A stretch of 62,665 bases of DNA from Gnetum montanum (lineage: Eukaryota > Streptophyta > Gnetopsida > Gnetales > Gnetaceae): assembly GCA_015680685.1 (NCBI GenBank), contig MNCI01005957.1:131720-194384 (forward strand), written 5' to 3'. A program made the translations under genes and the position numbers. Shown here piece after piece: positions 35,156-45,672 of this stretch (positions are counted from its first letter, which is position 1; every line of letters begins with the position of its first letter). The notes below the pieces were generated by a model, which worked only from the letters and a program-made list of their open reading frames with translations, searched no databases and was not told the origin of the DNA.

Positions 35156-36689
35156 AAATAAACGAAAAGTTAACAATACATAAAAGCAAATATGCAAAGA
35201 GATTTTACATGTTATGGATAATATATATGTAATGTTGTAGCCCTACACACTAATCAACATCACCTAAGAGCTTCAAACCTCTAAAGGTAGACAAGAGTGT
35301 CATACGACCTTAGCTCACAAACACTTAATCAACATTCAACTATGAGCACTTTTTAAGCCCAATACTTAATTACACAATAGGTAAATCATAGTAATAACAA
35401 ACTAATCATATTATAGATTCAATCAAGAAATCATGGAATCACATATGTAGATCATTTCCCACCAAAGTAAAAATACTAACTACAAGTTAAACTAAAATTT
35501 TATTATGTTTATGTAAACCTAAAGGATCTATCAAACAAATTAACTTATGCAAAACACATCAGTAGCCATAAATCCTGAGTATAGCAAATGTGTCTTATAG
35601 TCATGTAACTTGAACATGTATTCTATATAACTCTTTAAAACTAACATTGATAGCTTCAATAGCTCATACAAAGATTAACTGTAGATTAGTCATTTCATTC
35701 TAAAGAAATATGTTCCACAACATTTTAATAGAATAAGTTGTTCATCTTCTACTCTTTGCAATAAACACAAGCCACATAATTTGCCTTCATGATGCTCATT
35801 ATTCCATCTTCTAGTTTTAGCTCAAAGGTAGTGTGAACCCACTTTTACTTTGCTAGTTAGTGATCTTATTAATATTGGATTTGTTGCATGTAGACATTCT
35901 AGTTTATCATGCCTACCACTTCTAATGTTTTGCCATTATATATCATTACTTAAGAGTTATATTAATTAATTGCACTACATGATTTGGAAGTTCCAAGTTA
36001 TGGATTCAATTTTGATAGGCATCGTTGAGTTATAAAGTTCTAATTGAACTATATATCTTAAGATGTACTTATATTTCAATTATTTGGTTATCAAATATGG
36101 ATAAATCCCTACAATTCACATGAATATTTTGAAACACCCTATTCAAGTAAATCTCAATGGATTTAGCCAAATAGGTATAATCTATATGTATTCACCTTTT
36201 TCACTCAATGTTACAGTAAAAGAAGTTAATCTTCCTAGGGTCATCTTCCTTAAAGATGAATACTTGCATTGAAGAATAATCCATCAAAGACCAACACACA
36301 ATGTCAAAGAGCAACCAACGTTGCAACATTGTTGCATTAATCATTCTATTTCATGTATCTTTTCCAAGCGATGTCCATTGTTTTAGTTTCTATCTCTTAT
36401 CCATGAAAGATGTATTGCCCCGCCAACAAAAGAGTTTTAAACATTTGATGTTTTTGTTTTTAGGTTTTTATTTTTGATCTTTTCAAGGTTATCCAAGTTT
36501 TCTAAGTACTTAATGCAATTTCACTATGCTGTATTAATATTTTGTAATTTTGAATTGCTTCCTATATTTTTACTATTGATCTTGATAGTACAAGTCCATA
36601 GTAAAATTTAACAAGAAATCTTAGTTATTTATTTCAAATAGATATTCAATGTGTTATTTTAGAGCATGTTATTTCAACTCTATATATAT
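35156..36689. other. Gene-free stretch with an eroded SINE A piece
   Basis: No supported gene. At about 35980-36110 the plus strand resembles the middle and tail of SINE family A (CCAAGTTATGGATTCAATTT, GAGTTATAAAGTTCTAATTG), without a clear box A. Confidence 0.4.
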
Positions 36690-36748
36690 ATGACTTCGTG
36701 CTTTCAAATCAAGAGTCTTACCACTAGCCTAACACCTTATTACTACAT
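36690..36748 (-). mobile_element. SINE family A, 5' fragment
   Basis: The reverse complement contains AAGGTGTTAGGCTAGTGGTA (box A) and the next few bases only. Confidence 0.5.
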
Positions 36749-36769
36749 AGTTTATGAGATTTTCATAAG

Positions 36770-37080
36770 CAATTTTAGCTAAACGGCATAGTAATTTGTG
36801 AAACTAAAATTGAAATTTTATTACATTTGTAGGCCTCCAGATATATTGGGCTATAGAAATATACATGCTATGAGTTCTAAAAACATCATTAAGATAATTA
36901 CTAAGTATTCTTGATAACATTTGAAACAAATCAACCAAATTTACAATTGCAATATCCCATCTATATTTAATGTGCTCCAATGTAAAACACTGCAAGAAAA
37001 TGTGTTCATTAGTTCTATGAGTGCATCCACAATACATCACATGACTAAATTTGCAAATTCTCAACATCTAAAAGAAAAGG
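36770..37080 (-). pseudogene. LINE C-terminal (zf-RVT-like) relic
   Basis: An 87-codon open piece contains CGCTHRTNEHIFLQC, a C-x-C...E-x-x-x-H-x-x-x-x-C arrangement typical of the zinc finger after plant LINE reverse transcriptases. It is followed by WDIAIVNLVDLFQML. No RT domain is attached. A second diverged copy is at 37780-38190. Confidence 0.55.
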
Positions 37081-37143
37081 ATGAGAAATAATTATCCAAT
37101 GCTTCACCTATAGGTACCAAAAGATTTTGTCCAATTTAAATTT

Positions 37144-37239
37144 AAAAAAATTTATGAAAAATATTAAGAGTTGAGCAGTTAACAACATGTNTAAAAAATT
37201 TATGAAAAATATTAAGAGTTGAGCAGTTAACAACATGTT
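37144..37239. other. Exact ~46-bp duplication around a single N (assembly join)
   Basis: AAATTTATGAAAAATATTAA through GCAGTTAACAACATGT occurs immediately left and right of the single N at 37192. Identical copies meeting at one ambiguous base are what an unmerged contig overlap leaves. Confidence 0.75.
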
Positions 37240-37779
37240 TAAAATCAATGCAAGGAAATTTGTAAAATGATCAAAGATAATAATAAGAGAAAAAGTGAAA
37301 TAACAAGGATAATATAGATGAGGGAAAAAATACTAGAGAGTTTCCTTCTATGATATAAAATGAGGTCTTCCTTAAGAAGACTCTACAAGTATGGGTATAA
37401 GAAAAATCTATTAATTTAGTAAGTGTTTAAGAATATTAAGATTTAATTATGATAAAAATATTAATTTGTTTCCCAAGATGCAAACCTCTCATACGATGCT
37501 TGGATATATGCAATTCATACTTATGAAAATTAGATCGAAATCACAATTCATGTGATTCCAAATTGCAATCCAAACAATTGTGATCCAAATCAGTTTTGGA
37601 TTGTGATCCAATCGGAATCATGATATCTAATTAAAAATTGCAATAGAAGAATCATGATTATGAACAATTTTGAGTGTCAAAATCATCAATTTAAAAAATA
37701 ATATAAAACTTTTAAAAATAATATATTTAAAAACACACATTAAAAGTTTAACACTTTTTTGAAAATTAAAACTAAAATT
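37240..37779. other. Gene-free AT-rich stretch
   Basis: No supported gene. A region of AATCATGATT/AATTGTGATT words at about 37540-37660 is mildly palindromic. Confidence 0.45.
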
Positions 37780-38190
37780 TTATTATGTCCATGGACCTTG
37801 TAGATCTATTAGAGAATATAAATATACATGCTATGGGTTTTGAGAGGGGATGTTGAAACCAAAAATAATTGAAACATAGGTACACCCTAAGATTTATACA
37901 AGTTTATAACTTAGTGCTACCTAGCAAAATCAAATTTGTGACTTGGGGTTACCAAGCCAAGACCTACACCACTATGCTAACACCTCATTGTTATTACAGG
38001 CTATGAGTTTTGAAAACATCATCAAGAAAATTACCAAGCATTCTTAGGAACATTTAAAACAAATTGACCAAATTTGCAACTATAGTATCTCATTTATGTC
38101 TAATGTGCTCCAATGCAAGACATTGTAAGAAAATGTAGTATTCATCTTCAATGCTATTTATATTGCATATTTAGCATATTCATTCTTCAC
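37780..38190 (-). mobile_element. Second LINE relic, split by a SINE
   Basis: The pieces 37780-37843 and 38000-38190 match 36800-37060 (CTAAAATTTTATTATGTCCA; AATTTGCAACTATAGTATCT). A SINE interrupts them at 37844-37998. Confidence 0.65.
37830..38012 (-). mobile_element. SINE family A inserted in a LINE, 14-bp target duplication
   Basis: The body is 37844-37998 with GCTATGGGTTTTGA on the left (37830-37843) and GCTATGAGTTTTGA on the right (37999-38012), a 14-bp target duplication with one mismatch. Read on the minus strand it starts AATGAGGTGTTAGCATAGTG and ends TTATTTTTGGTTTCAACA. This sets the true length and both ends of the family. Confidence 0.88.
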
Positions 38191-38899
38191 ATTTGAAACA
38201 TCTACCTATTTCAACTCTCGAATGATAAGATCTCATTCATGCTTTGCTAATTATGCATTGTAAATGATGAAGAATAGCAGTAGATAATTAATTTGTCTTT
38301 CCCTAATACTATTCAAATACAAATAGTTTTTTACAAAAAGGAAAAAAAAAAAGAAAAAAAAAAGTTATTAAGCGAGATATGGTTCCCCAAGCTTTAGAAA
38401 ATGAAGAGTTAATAAAAACAAAAAGGTGCAAAAAGAAAAGATAAACAACCTATAAAATTACAAGAATTAAAGATTGAAAACGATGATAAAAAAGAAGAAA
38501 AACGAGATTGTGAAGCGCAGCTTATGATAACTTATCCATAGGCTAGAGATCAGATCCCTCGAGCAGCAGCAATGATGACTATACAAATGATGAATGTGCC
38601 ATTATTAAATTTTCATATATGTCATCAAAGGAGATCACTCATACAGTAAAAATATAGACAGATCAGTTGAGAGAAACACAATTGTTAGAAAATTATGACG
38701 AAAGAAAGAAATATCATTCTATTTGGCTTTTCAAGATGGGTAAAAAAGTTGAGACATTGGTGGAATGGCGCAACACCAAAATCCCAAAAAGAGGTGTTAC
38801 AATGAGGATTTCAAACTTTGTTTGAAGCAATCACCAATAAATTCAATGTGGATGTAAGTACTCCGTTGCAAAAACAAAAAAGAATTATTTTATGCTAAA

Positions 38900-39601
38900 A
38901 TAAGTTGACTAATTTAAAGCATTTTGAGCAATTTCCTAAAGAGTTCATAAGAGATGTGTATAAACTTAAGTTGCACAGAGACAAGATGACAAACCGTATG
39001 TATTTAGCTGTCCTACCGCAGAAGTTGGATTAAATGGTGGTGCACAACACCTTGCAGAAAAATTTTGTTTTAACTAACATGTATTTGTGTGATGTCGTTC
39101 ACCTTGCTAAACATGAGTTCCAGAAAGAAAGCCCGTTATCATTTGTCATTGAACACGATCATGCCTACCGCAGTTGTTTGTGATAAAATTGATGGTGCAA
39201 CACCTTGGAAGACGAGCTCAAAATCCAAAAAGACAGCGGAAGTTCAGAAAAGTCCCAGTTAGATCCAAGTCAAAATTCAAGCAATACAGATTCATCCAAA
39301 GACATAGAAGACTAATTCAGAAAAATAAAAAAGAGTTTGTTGTTTTGCATGTGAGGAGAGAGGGCATTACGCATATGAATGTCCTAGGAAAGCTCTAGCT
39401 ATAGGTAAAATGTTTTTCTCAAGGTATGCTAATTATTGGGAACTAGTAGAGTATAATAGAGATTATAAAGAATCTATAGAACAACAAGATGAAGTTTTTG
39501 AATTAGTAAAAGTGATTAGTGATGATGATGATGAAGAAAATTTTAATAAAGATTATAATGAAGATGATTTGTTAGCTCATATGTATATGATTAAATCATA
39601 A
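38900..39601 (+). pseudogene. Caulimovirid coat-protein-like fragment with CCHC knuckle
   Basis: The zinc knuckle CFACEERGHYAYEC (39341-39382) fits C-x2-C-x4-H-x4-C and is preceded by a Lys/Arg-rich stretch and followed by an acidic tail (ISDDDDEENFNKDYNED), the layout of caulimovirid coat proteins. The frame is interrupted upstream (stop near 39033, shift near 39170-39330). A further acidic piece at 39705-39902 is in another frame. Confidence 0.65.
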
Positions 39602-40378
39602 TATTTAATTATGGAGATTATTTTGATCCTAAAGATTTTGAAGATGAATTCCAATCAATAGATCTTACAGATTTTGATGAAGAAGATGAAAATTCATTCA
39701 CAGCATGGGCACAAGGAGAAGCTTCAGGAGAAGCAAAAGTAAAGAGGTCATTTATGATGAAGAAACCAGTAAACATGAAGATTTAGAAGAGTCAGAATCA
39801 ATAGAGAATTTTTTGAAATGTGATGAACTATGGAAAGATCTAAAAGAAACTTCCTCTTCTGATGATGGTATGAGATTAATGTTTCAGTTCCTAAGCAATT
39901 GAAGATCACACAATACCCAAAGCAAAATCCAATAAAGTATCCTATAACCAAAAAAGCAGGAATCCAGAAGAAAACTGACCCTGCCACATACCACCAGATA
40001 AAGAAAGCAGTATAGACCAACATTGTAGTGATCGTGGCAGTTAAGATTGCAGTAGACGGTAAGACGCAGTGGTGCAAGTTTAAAACCTTCATTAACACAT
40101 GTGCAAAGCCTTCACTAACACAAGTGCAAATCTAAAGTTTGCTCGTACAAATATATTTTATCAATGGACTTAGAAAAGTCATTTAGAATTGAGACAATGA
40201 ATGCCATAAGAGTGCTTGATTTGTTTGCACTAGATGTTCCAATAATGGTTGCAGATAAGCTTGTCAGTACAAATTTTATACAAATAAATGATGCAGGACA
40301 TGATGTTGGGTCAAGATCGCCGTTTATGAATAATCTTAGTCCATATACAATAGTGTTTGTAGTAACAATGGCAGAAAG

Positions 40379-41330
40379 TTGACAATTCCAAGAATTGCAC
40401 CACAGCTCCAATATAATTTGGAGCAAGAAATAAACAGCCATCACTACCTGAAGAAAGAAGTAGCAGTGGAGAAAGTAAGGGAAAAGTACAAGAGTATTAA
40501 ATTCCTGCACAGCCATAATGTCTCTGCAAATGAGCATAGAAGATTAGAAAATGTAATTGCTTTGCTTAAAAGTTGTGAGGATCTTTGGGAAAAGGATTTG
40601 CCAGTCGCTCATATCCCTACAACACACAAGGCAATTTCTCAAGTTGAAGAATTTCTGAAAAAGGGTTTAATCAAACAGTCAAATTCTGATTATTCAGTAA
40701 GCTTCATAGTCCAAAATCATTCAAAGCATAAGAGAGGTAAAGCAAGAATGGTTATTAATTATATTCCTTTGAATCAGGTAACTAATGATATCAGGTGGCC
40801 TCTATCAAACAAAGAAGAGTTAATCCAAAGAGTTGCTTGCAAGAAGGTTTTCTCAAAGTTTCACTGCAAGTCAGGTTATCGCCAAATCAAAATTGTTGAT
40901 GAAGACATCTACAAAACACCATTTAGTTCACCAAGCGGTTGTATGAATGGTTGGTTATGCCATTTAGTTTGAAGAATGCCTCTCAATTTCAACGTAGAAT
41001 GGATGTGATATTTAAGCCATATATATCGCTTACAGCCAACTATATAGATAATTTCTTAATTTTCTCTGAAGATACTGAGGAGCATATAAATCACCTTATT
41101 CAGTTAGCAAAAGTTGTAAAGAAGCATAGAATAGGATTATCTGCAGATCCTAAAAAGTTTCAAGTCTGTCAAAATAATATTGAATTTTTAGGAATTTTAT
41201 TTAAAAATGGTAAGATTGAGATGCAGCCTCATGTTATTGAGAAGATAAATCTATTTGTGAATAAACTTGAATCAAAGGAGCAATGTCAAGGTTTTTGGGT
41301 TCTGTTAATTATGTTCACCAGTAACAGCCA
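40379..41330 (+). pseudogene. Caulimovirid reverse transcriptase, frameshifted, YIDN
   Basis: The first part (40379-40970) holds the RT fingers with RGKARMVINY, PLSNKEELIQRV and FSKFHCKSGYRQIKI. The second part (from about 40939) is in another frame, starts at YEWLVMPFSLKNA and carries the catalytic loop. That loop reads YIDN (41041-41052) where YxDD is required, so a metal-binding aspartate is lost. The frameshift lies near 40930-40940. The domain ends at the retroposon insertion. Confidence 0.85.
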
Positions 41331-41344
41331 ATTCTTCATAAGTA

Positions 41345-42423
41345 CATGGCCTACAATAGGTGTGCAGGGGGATCCAGGGGCTTCTACCTCTATGCCCCCT
41401 CAGGTGTAGGAGGGGGCTTGGTTGCCTGAGTTTGAGGGTTTGCTAGTGAGGCTAGAGAATCCCGATGTTAGCCAGTTATTGGAGGATGCAGTGGCATGGG
41501 CGAGGGAAGAGGAGTGGAACCACTAGGAGGTGGTCATAATATAGCAAATGAGAGATGTCCGTGCCAAGATGCAGGCTGAGTGACAATGACATCAGGAGTT
41601 GGAGCTCCTTCAGTGGCAAGTTGAGCACTGCAAAGCCTAGAGGTGGCATGAGCAGAAGAGGAACTGTACAAATAGGTTTGGGTGAGCAGAAGAGGAACTG
41701 TACAAATAGGTTTGGGTGGAAATTCTACAAGAGGAAGAGGAGCTGAGGCGCCAGGAAGCAACTAAAAAGGAGGAGGCTGATAAGGCATTGTCAAAAGAAC
41801 TACAAATGCAACAATGTTTTGAGCAAGCTTAGGAGGTGGAGGTGTGGCAATGGTTGCTAAATGCCCACTGCCCTTATATACTTATGGGCATCAAGAAGGA
41901 GGCATCGTGGGCTGATCTAAGGAGGCATATCCGATTAATTGCTGCCAAGTACCACCCAAATAAGACCAAAGATATGCCAAAAAGTGTTCACCAACAAGTG
42001 GAATGGGATTTCCTTGAGTTCCAACACACGACGAATTTTGTTGCTTCTAAGTAGCTTCGGATCACATTCTAGACTAGCTTCACTACAAGGTGGCCCGCAG
42101 GTGCCCTTGTTCCTCCCTGCCACATCACATGTAGGGGGTTCTTTTGTCTATGGTTTGTGTTTTTGGGCTTGGTCAATGTATGGTTCCACTTCCATGAGTC
42201 TAGGCCTAGTTGGGCTCTATCTTCCGCCCAGCTTTTGCTATGTTAATCTGGGGTTAATGGTTTGAGGGTTTAGGGCATTTGAACAAGCCTGGTAGGGATG
42301 CCTATTGCCGGAGAGGGCTTCTCCCTGGTTTTTGGATGGGGTCATCATTGTAAATACGCTAATTATACTTTGATGTTAATGGAATTTGCTTAACCTTTTT
42401 CCCAAAAAAAAAAAAAAAAAAAA
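41345..42423 (+). mobile_element. Poly(A) retroposon inserted in the caulimovirid relic
   Basis: A non-viral block separates RT from RNase H and ends in an A20 run (about 42404-42423) preceded by TTAATGGAATTTGCTTAACC, the usual 3' style of plant LINE-type retroposons. It contains Glu/Gln-rich coiled-coil-like pieces and a 72-codon frame with RRHIRLIAAKYHPNKTKD. A 38-bp direct repeat (GAGCAGAAGAGGAACTGTAC at about 41650 and 41684) lies inside. The left boundary is approximate and I found no target-site duplication. Confidence 0.65.
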
Positions 42424-42534
42424 CCTCTCCAAGAAAACTAGAGCAATCAAACAGGCAAAGGTTAGTAAACCATTTCAATGAAGCAATTAAGCGTCAAGAG
42501 AAGTAACTAGATTAAAAGATGATTGTCAACATCT

Positions 42535-42740
42535 TCCACCATTAGACCTAGCTTTTGAAGGACCATTTGTCCTTAATCCTGATGCAAGTAATGATGCACG
42601 GGGAGCAGTTTTGCTTAAAAAGGTTAATAAGAAGAAAAGGATTTGTTTTTATGCTTCTAGAGTTTTTGCAACCAACAAAAAGAATAATTAGGCCACAGAG
42701 AAAAAAATCTTAGCACCGATAGGAGGCATTGAAAATTCCA
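42535..42740 (+). pseudogene. RNase H fragment of the caulimovirid relic
   Basis: FVLNPDASNDARGAVLLKK holds the first catalytic aspartate motif (DAS). RICFYASRVF and ATEKKILAPI follow at the right spacing, with one in-frame stop near 42690. It is downstream of the RT in the expected order, after the retroposon. Confidence 0.7.
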
Positions 42741-42849
42741 TCCTTATTTGATTAGTCAGGAGTTTATTCTTCGTACCAATTCCTCAACCTTGGCTATCTT
42801 GATGGAATCAACCTTGGCTATCTTGATGGAAAAAATAAAATAACTAGCG

Positions 42850-44210
42850 TGAAGTTGCAATGATTTGCATGGTGACAACCATTGGAAGTACCCACAAGGA
42901 TTGAGAAGATACATCCATCTACTCAAATCCTTGATCAGAACCTTGAGAGAAGATTAACAAGAAGCATGAGCAAGGCTCATGTTGCCTACGCAGCCCTTAT
43001 CCATGAGCCAAAGAATGTTGAAGAGGCTCTACATTCCAAGGAGTGGAAGCAAAGCCATGGTGGATGAAATGCAATCCAATGAGAGGAACCAAACATGGAC
43101 TCTTGTGGATAGACCCAAAGATAAAAGGATTATTAATACTAAATGGCTTTATAAAACCAAATTTAATGTAGATGGATCCATAAATAAGCTTAAAGCAAAG
43201 GCTAGTGACATGTGGTTTCAAGCAAACAAAATGTGTAGACTATGAAGAAATCTTTGCACCAATGGCTAGGTTTGAGACAATCAAACTTTTAGTCTTAATT
43301 GTGGTTCATGACAGCCTCAAGCTACAGCAAATGGATGTCAACTCTGCCTTCCTCAATGGCTATCTTGAGGATGAGGTCTACATCACACAGCCAGTAGGGC
43401 TCATCAAGAAAGATGAAGAGAAGAATGTATGCAAGTTCCAAAAGGCTTTGTATGGCTTGAAACAAGCTCCAAGAGCTTGGTTCAAGAGAATTAATGATTA
43501 CTTGCTAAGTAGAGGCTACAAATCATCCTTTGTTAAGCCAACTTTGTATCATAAGAATGTTGGCTCAAATTTTATTATTATTTCTTTGTATGTGGATGAT
43601 ATTGTATTTCTAGCTTCCTATGAGGAGCTTGTTGTAGAATTTAAAAAGGCCATGTCAAATAAGTTTAAGATGAAGGACTTGGGGCATCTCAAGTACTTCT
43701 TGGGCATCCAAGTGGATCAACTTGTTGATGGATCCATTGTTCTCCAACAAGGCAAGTATATCGAAGGAATGTTACAAAGGTATGACATGAAGGCCTCAAA
43801 GTTTCTATGTTCCCCTCTTTCTTACATCCTTAAGCTTATTATAAAAGATAAATCCCTTCTTGTAGATATCACATAGCATAGAAGCATCATTGTCTCCTTG
43901 AGGATTTAGTGCCACACAAGATTGGATATTGAATACGCCACTTCCCTCCTTAGTAGGTTCATAGCTGAACCTAGGCAACGCCACTTAAGTGCTTTGAAAC
44001 ATCTCCTTAGATATCTTATTGGCACCCAAAATCTTGGGTTGCACTTTGTAAAAGGAGATGCTAAATTTGTTGCATATAGTGATGCAGATTGGGGTCGAGA
44101 CTTTGAAGACCGTAAGTCTACAAGCAGTGCCATCATCTTCCACAGCAATAATCCAATTTATTGGAAATCCAATAAGCAAACCTGTGTGAACCTGTCAAGC
44201 ACTTTGAGCT
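42850..44210 (+). pseudogene. Ty1/copia pol fragment: RT and RNase H
   Basis: Pieces in successive frames. MVDEMQSNERNQTWTLVDRP and INTKWLYKTKFNVDGS (about 42979-43205) come first. A long open RT piece (43205-43876) follows with VDYEEIFAPMARFETIKLL, QMDVNSAFLNGYLEDEVYI, ALYGLKQAPRAWF and catalytic YVDD (43589-43600). RNase H (43922-44200) has DIEYATSLLSRF, YSDADWGRDFEDRKSTS and IYWKSNKQ. The end of RNase H is missing and at least three frameshifts are present, but the RT catalytic residues survive. Integrase and gag are absent. Confidence 0.92.
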
Positions 44211-44834
44211 TGTACATGCCACAGGGGCCACCATCATCATGCCAGGGTCGTATCACTCGCCATTGCTGCACCTGTGTCTTTTCTACCCTGCAACTATTAA
44301 CCGTTTGGCAATTTTACAAGCCAGCCAGCAAACAAATCCTGCTACTGCTTCTGCAATCAACCTCAACTCTACCACCATGGATCTGCTCAACTTCAACTCT
44401 ACCACCACAGATCCGCTGCATGATGCTCCATCCCACCACGGCGTTACCATGAAACAGAGAAATGCTGATGATTACCACCACCCCAGGCTTAGTCAAAAGC
44501 GGCTCCCATATGCATACGATCCACCACAACAGCAGCTTTGCCAGCGGCCACCTGAATGACGATGGCTCCAGCAGAATCAGGTTCTCCACAGTAAATTACA
44601 TCTGCAACCACGCCTCCATGTCCATGATTGGCTACTGATGTTTCTCATGTTCACCAAGTTCTGCATGGCTAGCATAGAGTCACATCTCCGATAGTACCGG
44701 CAATTAATCTGTTCCAACCAAATCTCTGGGGCAACTTGGTTTTGCAGCAATACCATCTCCAACACAGATTTAGCAGCCTCAACTCCAAGCCTTCCATACT
44801 ATCAATCTGCTTTAACGTTAGCTCCAATACCACG
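44211..44834 (-). mobile_element. Internal leader of a minus-strand LTR element, with primer-binding site
   Basis: Read on the minus strand, the LTR at 44835-45672 is followed after two bases by TGGTATTGGAGC (44832-44821), a one-to-two-mismatch match to the initiator-Met primer-binding site common in copia elements. The rest (44820-44211) has open pieces but no recognised gag motif, and it abuts the oppositely oriented copia fragment. Confidence 0.6.
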
Positions 44835-45672
44835 TGTTGGGGGTGAGAAAACAACCCGCAAATCATATGAGCACAGAGATCAAATCAATGCAACGAAGGT
44901 AACCACACATTAGAAAACACAACAAAAGAAAGAAAGTGAAAGGAAGTCCCGAACCTCTACCAGATTGGGGCAAATGCTCAAGCAATCAATTCCATTTTCT
45001 TCAGGTAAACTTACACATGTGGTTTTCTCATATTATAAGTTTGCTGGTCTTCTATGGTTGCTGTTATTGGGTTGGTGTAATGGGCTGTCCTCCAGTCTTT
45101 TATGGTGGCTGTTAGTGGGTTGGTGCAATGGGTTGTCCTCCACTCTTCTACGGTGGTTATTGGTGGGTTGGTGTAACAGGATCATGTTGGCCTTGACAAA
45201 CAATTTCCGAACAGTCACCCCCTCAATGTCAACATGAGAAACAAAAAAGAAAAAAATGCACCCCCTCAACCTTGTCCCCTTGATGTGTGCACTATTCAAT
45301 TTCATGCCATACATCATTTACATAAAGTTTTCATATTGGAAACTTGATTCCAACCCTTTAGATAATAAAGAAGTCTTCAAAAAACATGATGTTAAGGATC
45401 CTCTTTAATCCTTCCTCACTCTACCTCCTCTTGTAAAGTGGAACACAAACCATATACAAGCTTCTCCACCAGAAGCTTTCTCCATGTCTCTCACACATGG
45501 ACATCTTCAACTCCTTTACATCTAAAACAAAATTCCAAAGGGAATAACAAGGGAATAACTGGAATAAAAGGAAACATCCTACCATCACCATGGTGAAACT
45601 TGTCTAGGTGCCTACCGTGTGCATCAGTGGGGCCAGTCCACATCCAGCTCTTCCAGTTGGGTTACCCCAACA
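44835..45672 (-). mobile_element. LTR with TGTTGGGG/CCCCAACA tips
   Basis: The tips form a perfect 8-bp inverted repeat, TGTTGGGG (44835-44842) and CCCCAACA (45665-45672), enclosing 838 bp. The adjacent primer-binding site shows this is the 5' LTR of an element reading to the left. Its partner LTR was not seen. Confidence 0.75.
45047..45178. repeat. 48-bp tandem units within the LTR
   Basis: Units of the form TCTTCTATGGTTGCTGTTAT then GGGTTGGTGTAATGGGCTGT start at 45047, 45095 and 45143 (third partial). Confidence 0.85.

Larger units (their letters stand above)
38191..42800 (+). mobile_element. Endogenous caulimovirid (pararetrovirus) relic
   Basis: A broken plant pararetrovirus copy fixed in the host genome. 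Left to right: coat-protein-like region with a zinc knuckle (about 38900-39601), acidic linker fragments, reverse transcriptase (40379-41330, two frames) and RNase H (about 42535-42740). A poly(A) retroposon at 41345-42423 separates RT from RNase H. Many stops and frameshifts, a changed catalytic residue and the missing left part (no movement protein recognised) show that it is dead. RT wording such as RGKARMVINY and FLGILFKNGKIEMQPHV is closer to Caulimoviridae than to Ty3 elements. Placement near gymnosperm endogenous caulimovirids is inference. The left boundary is uncertain. Confidence 0.75.
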
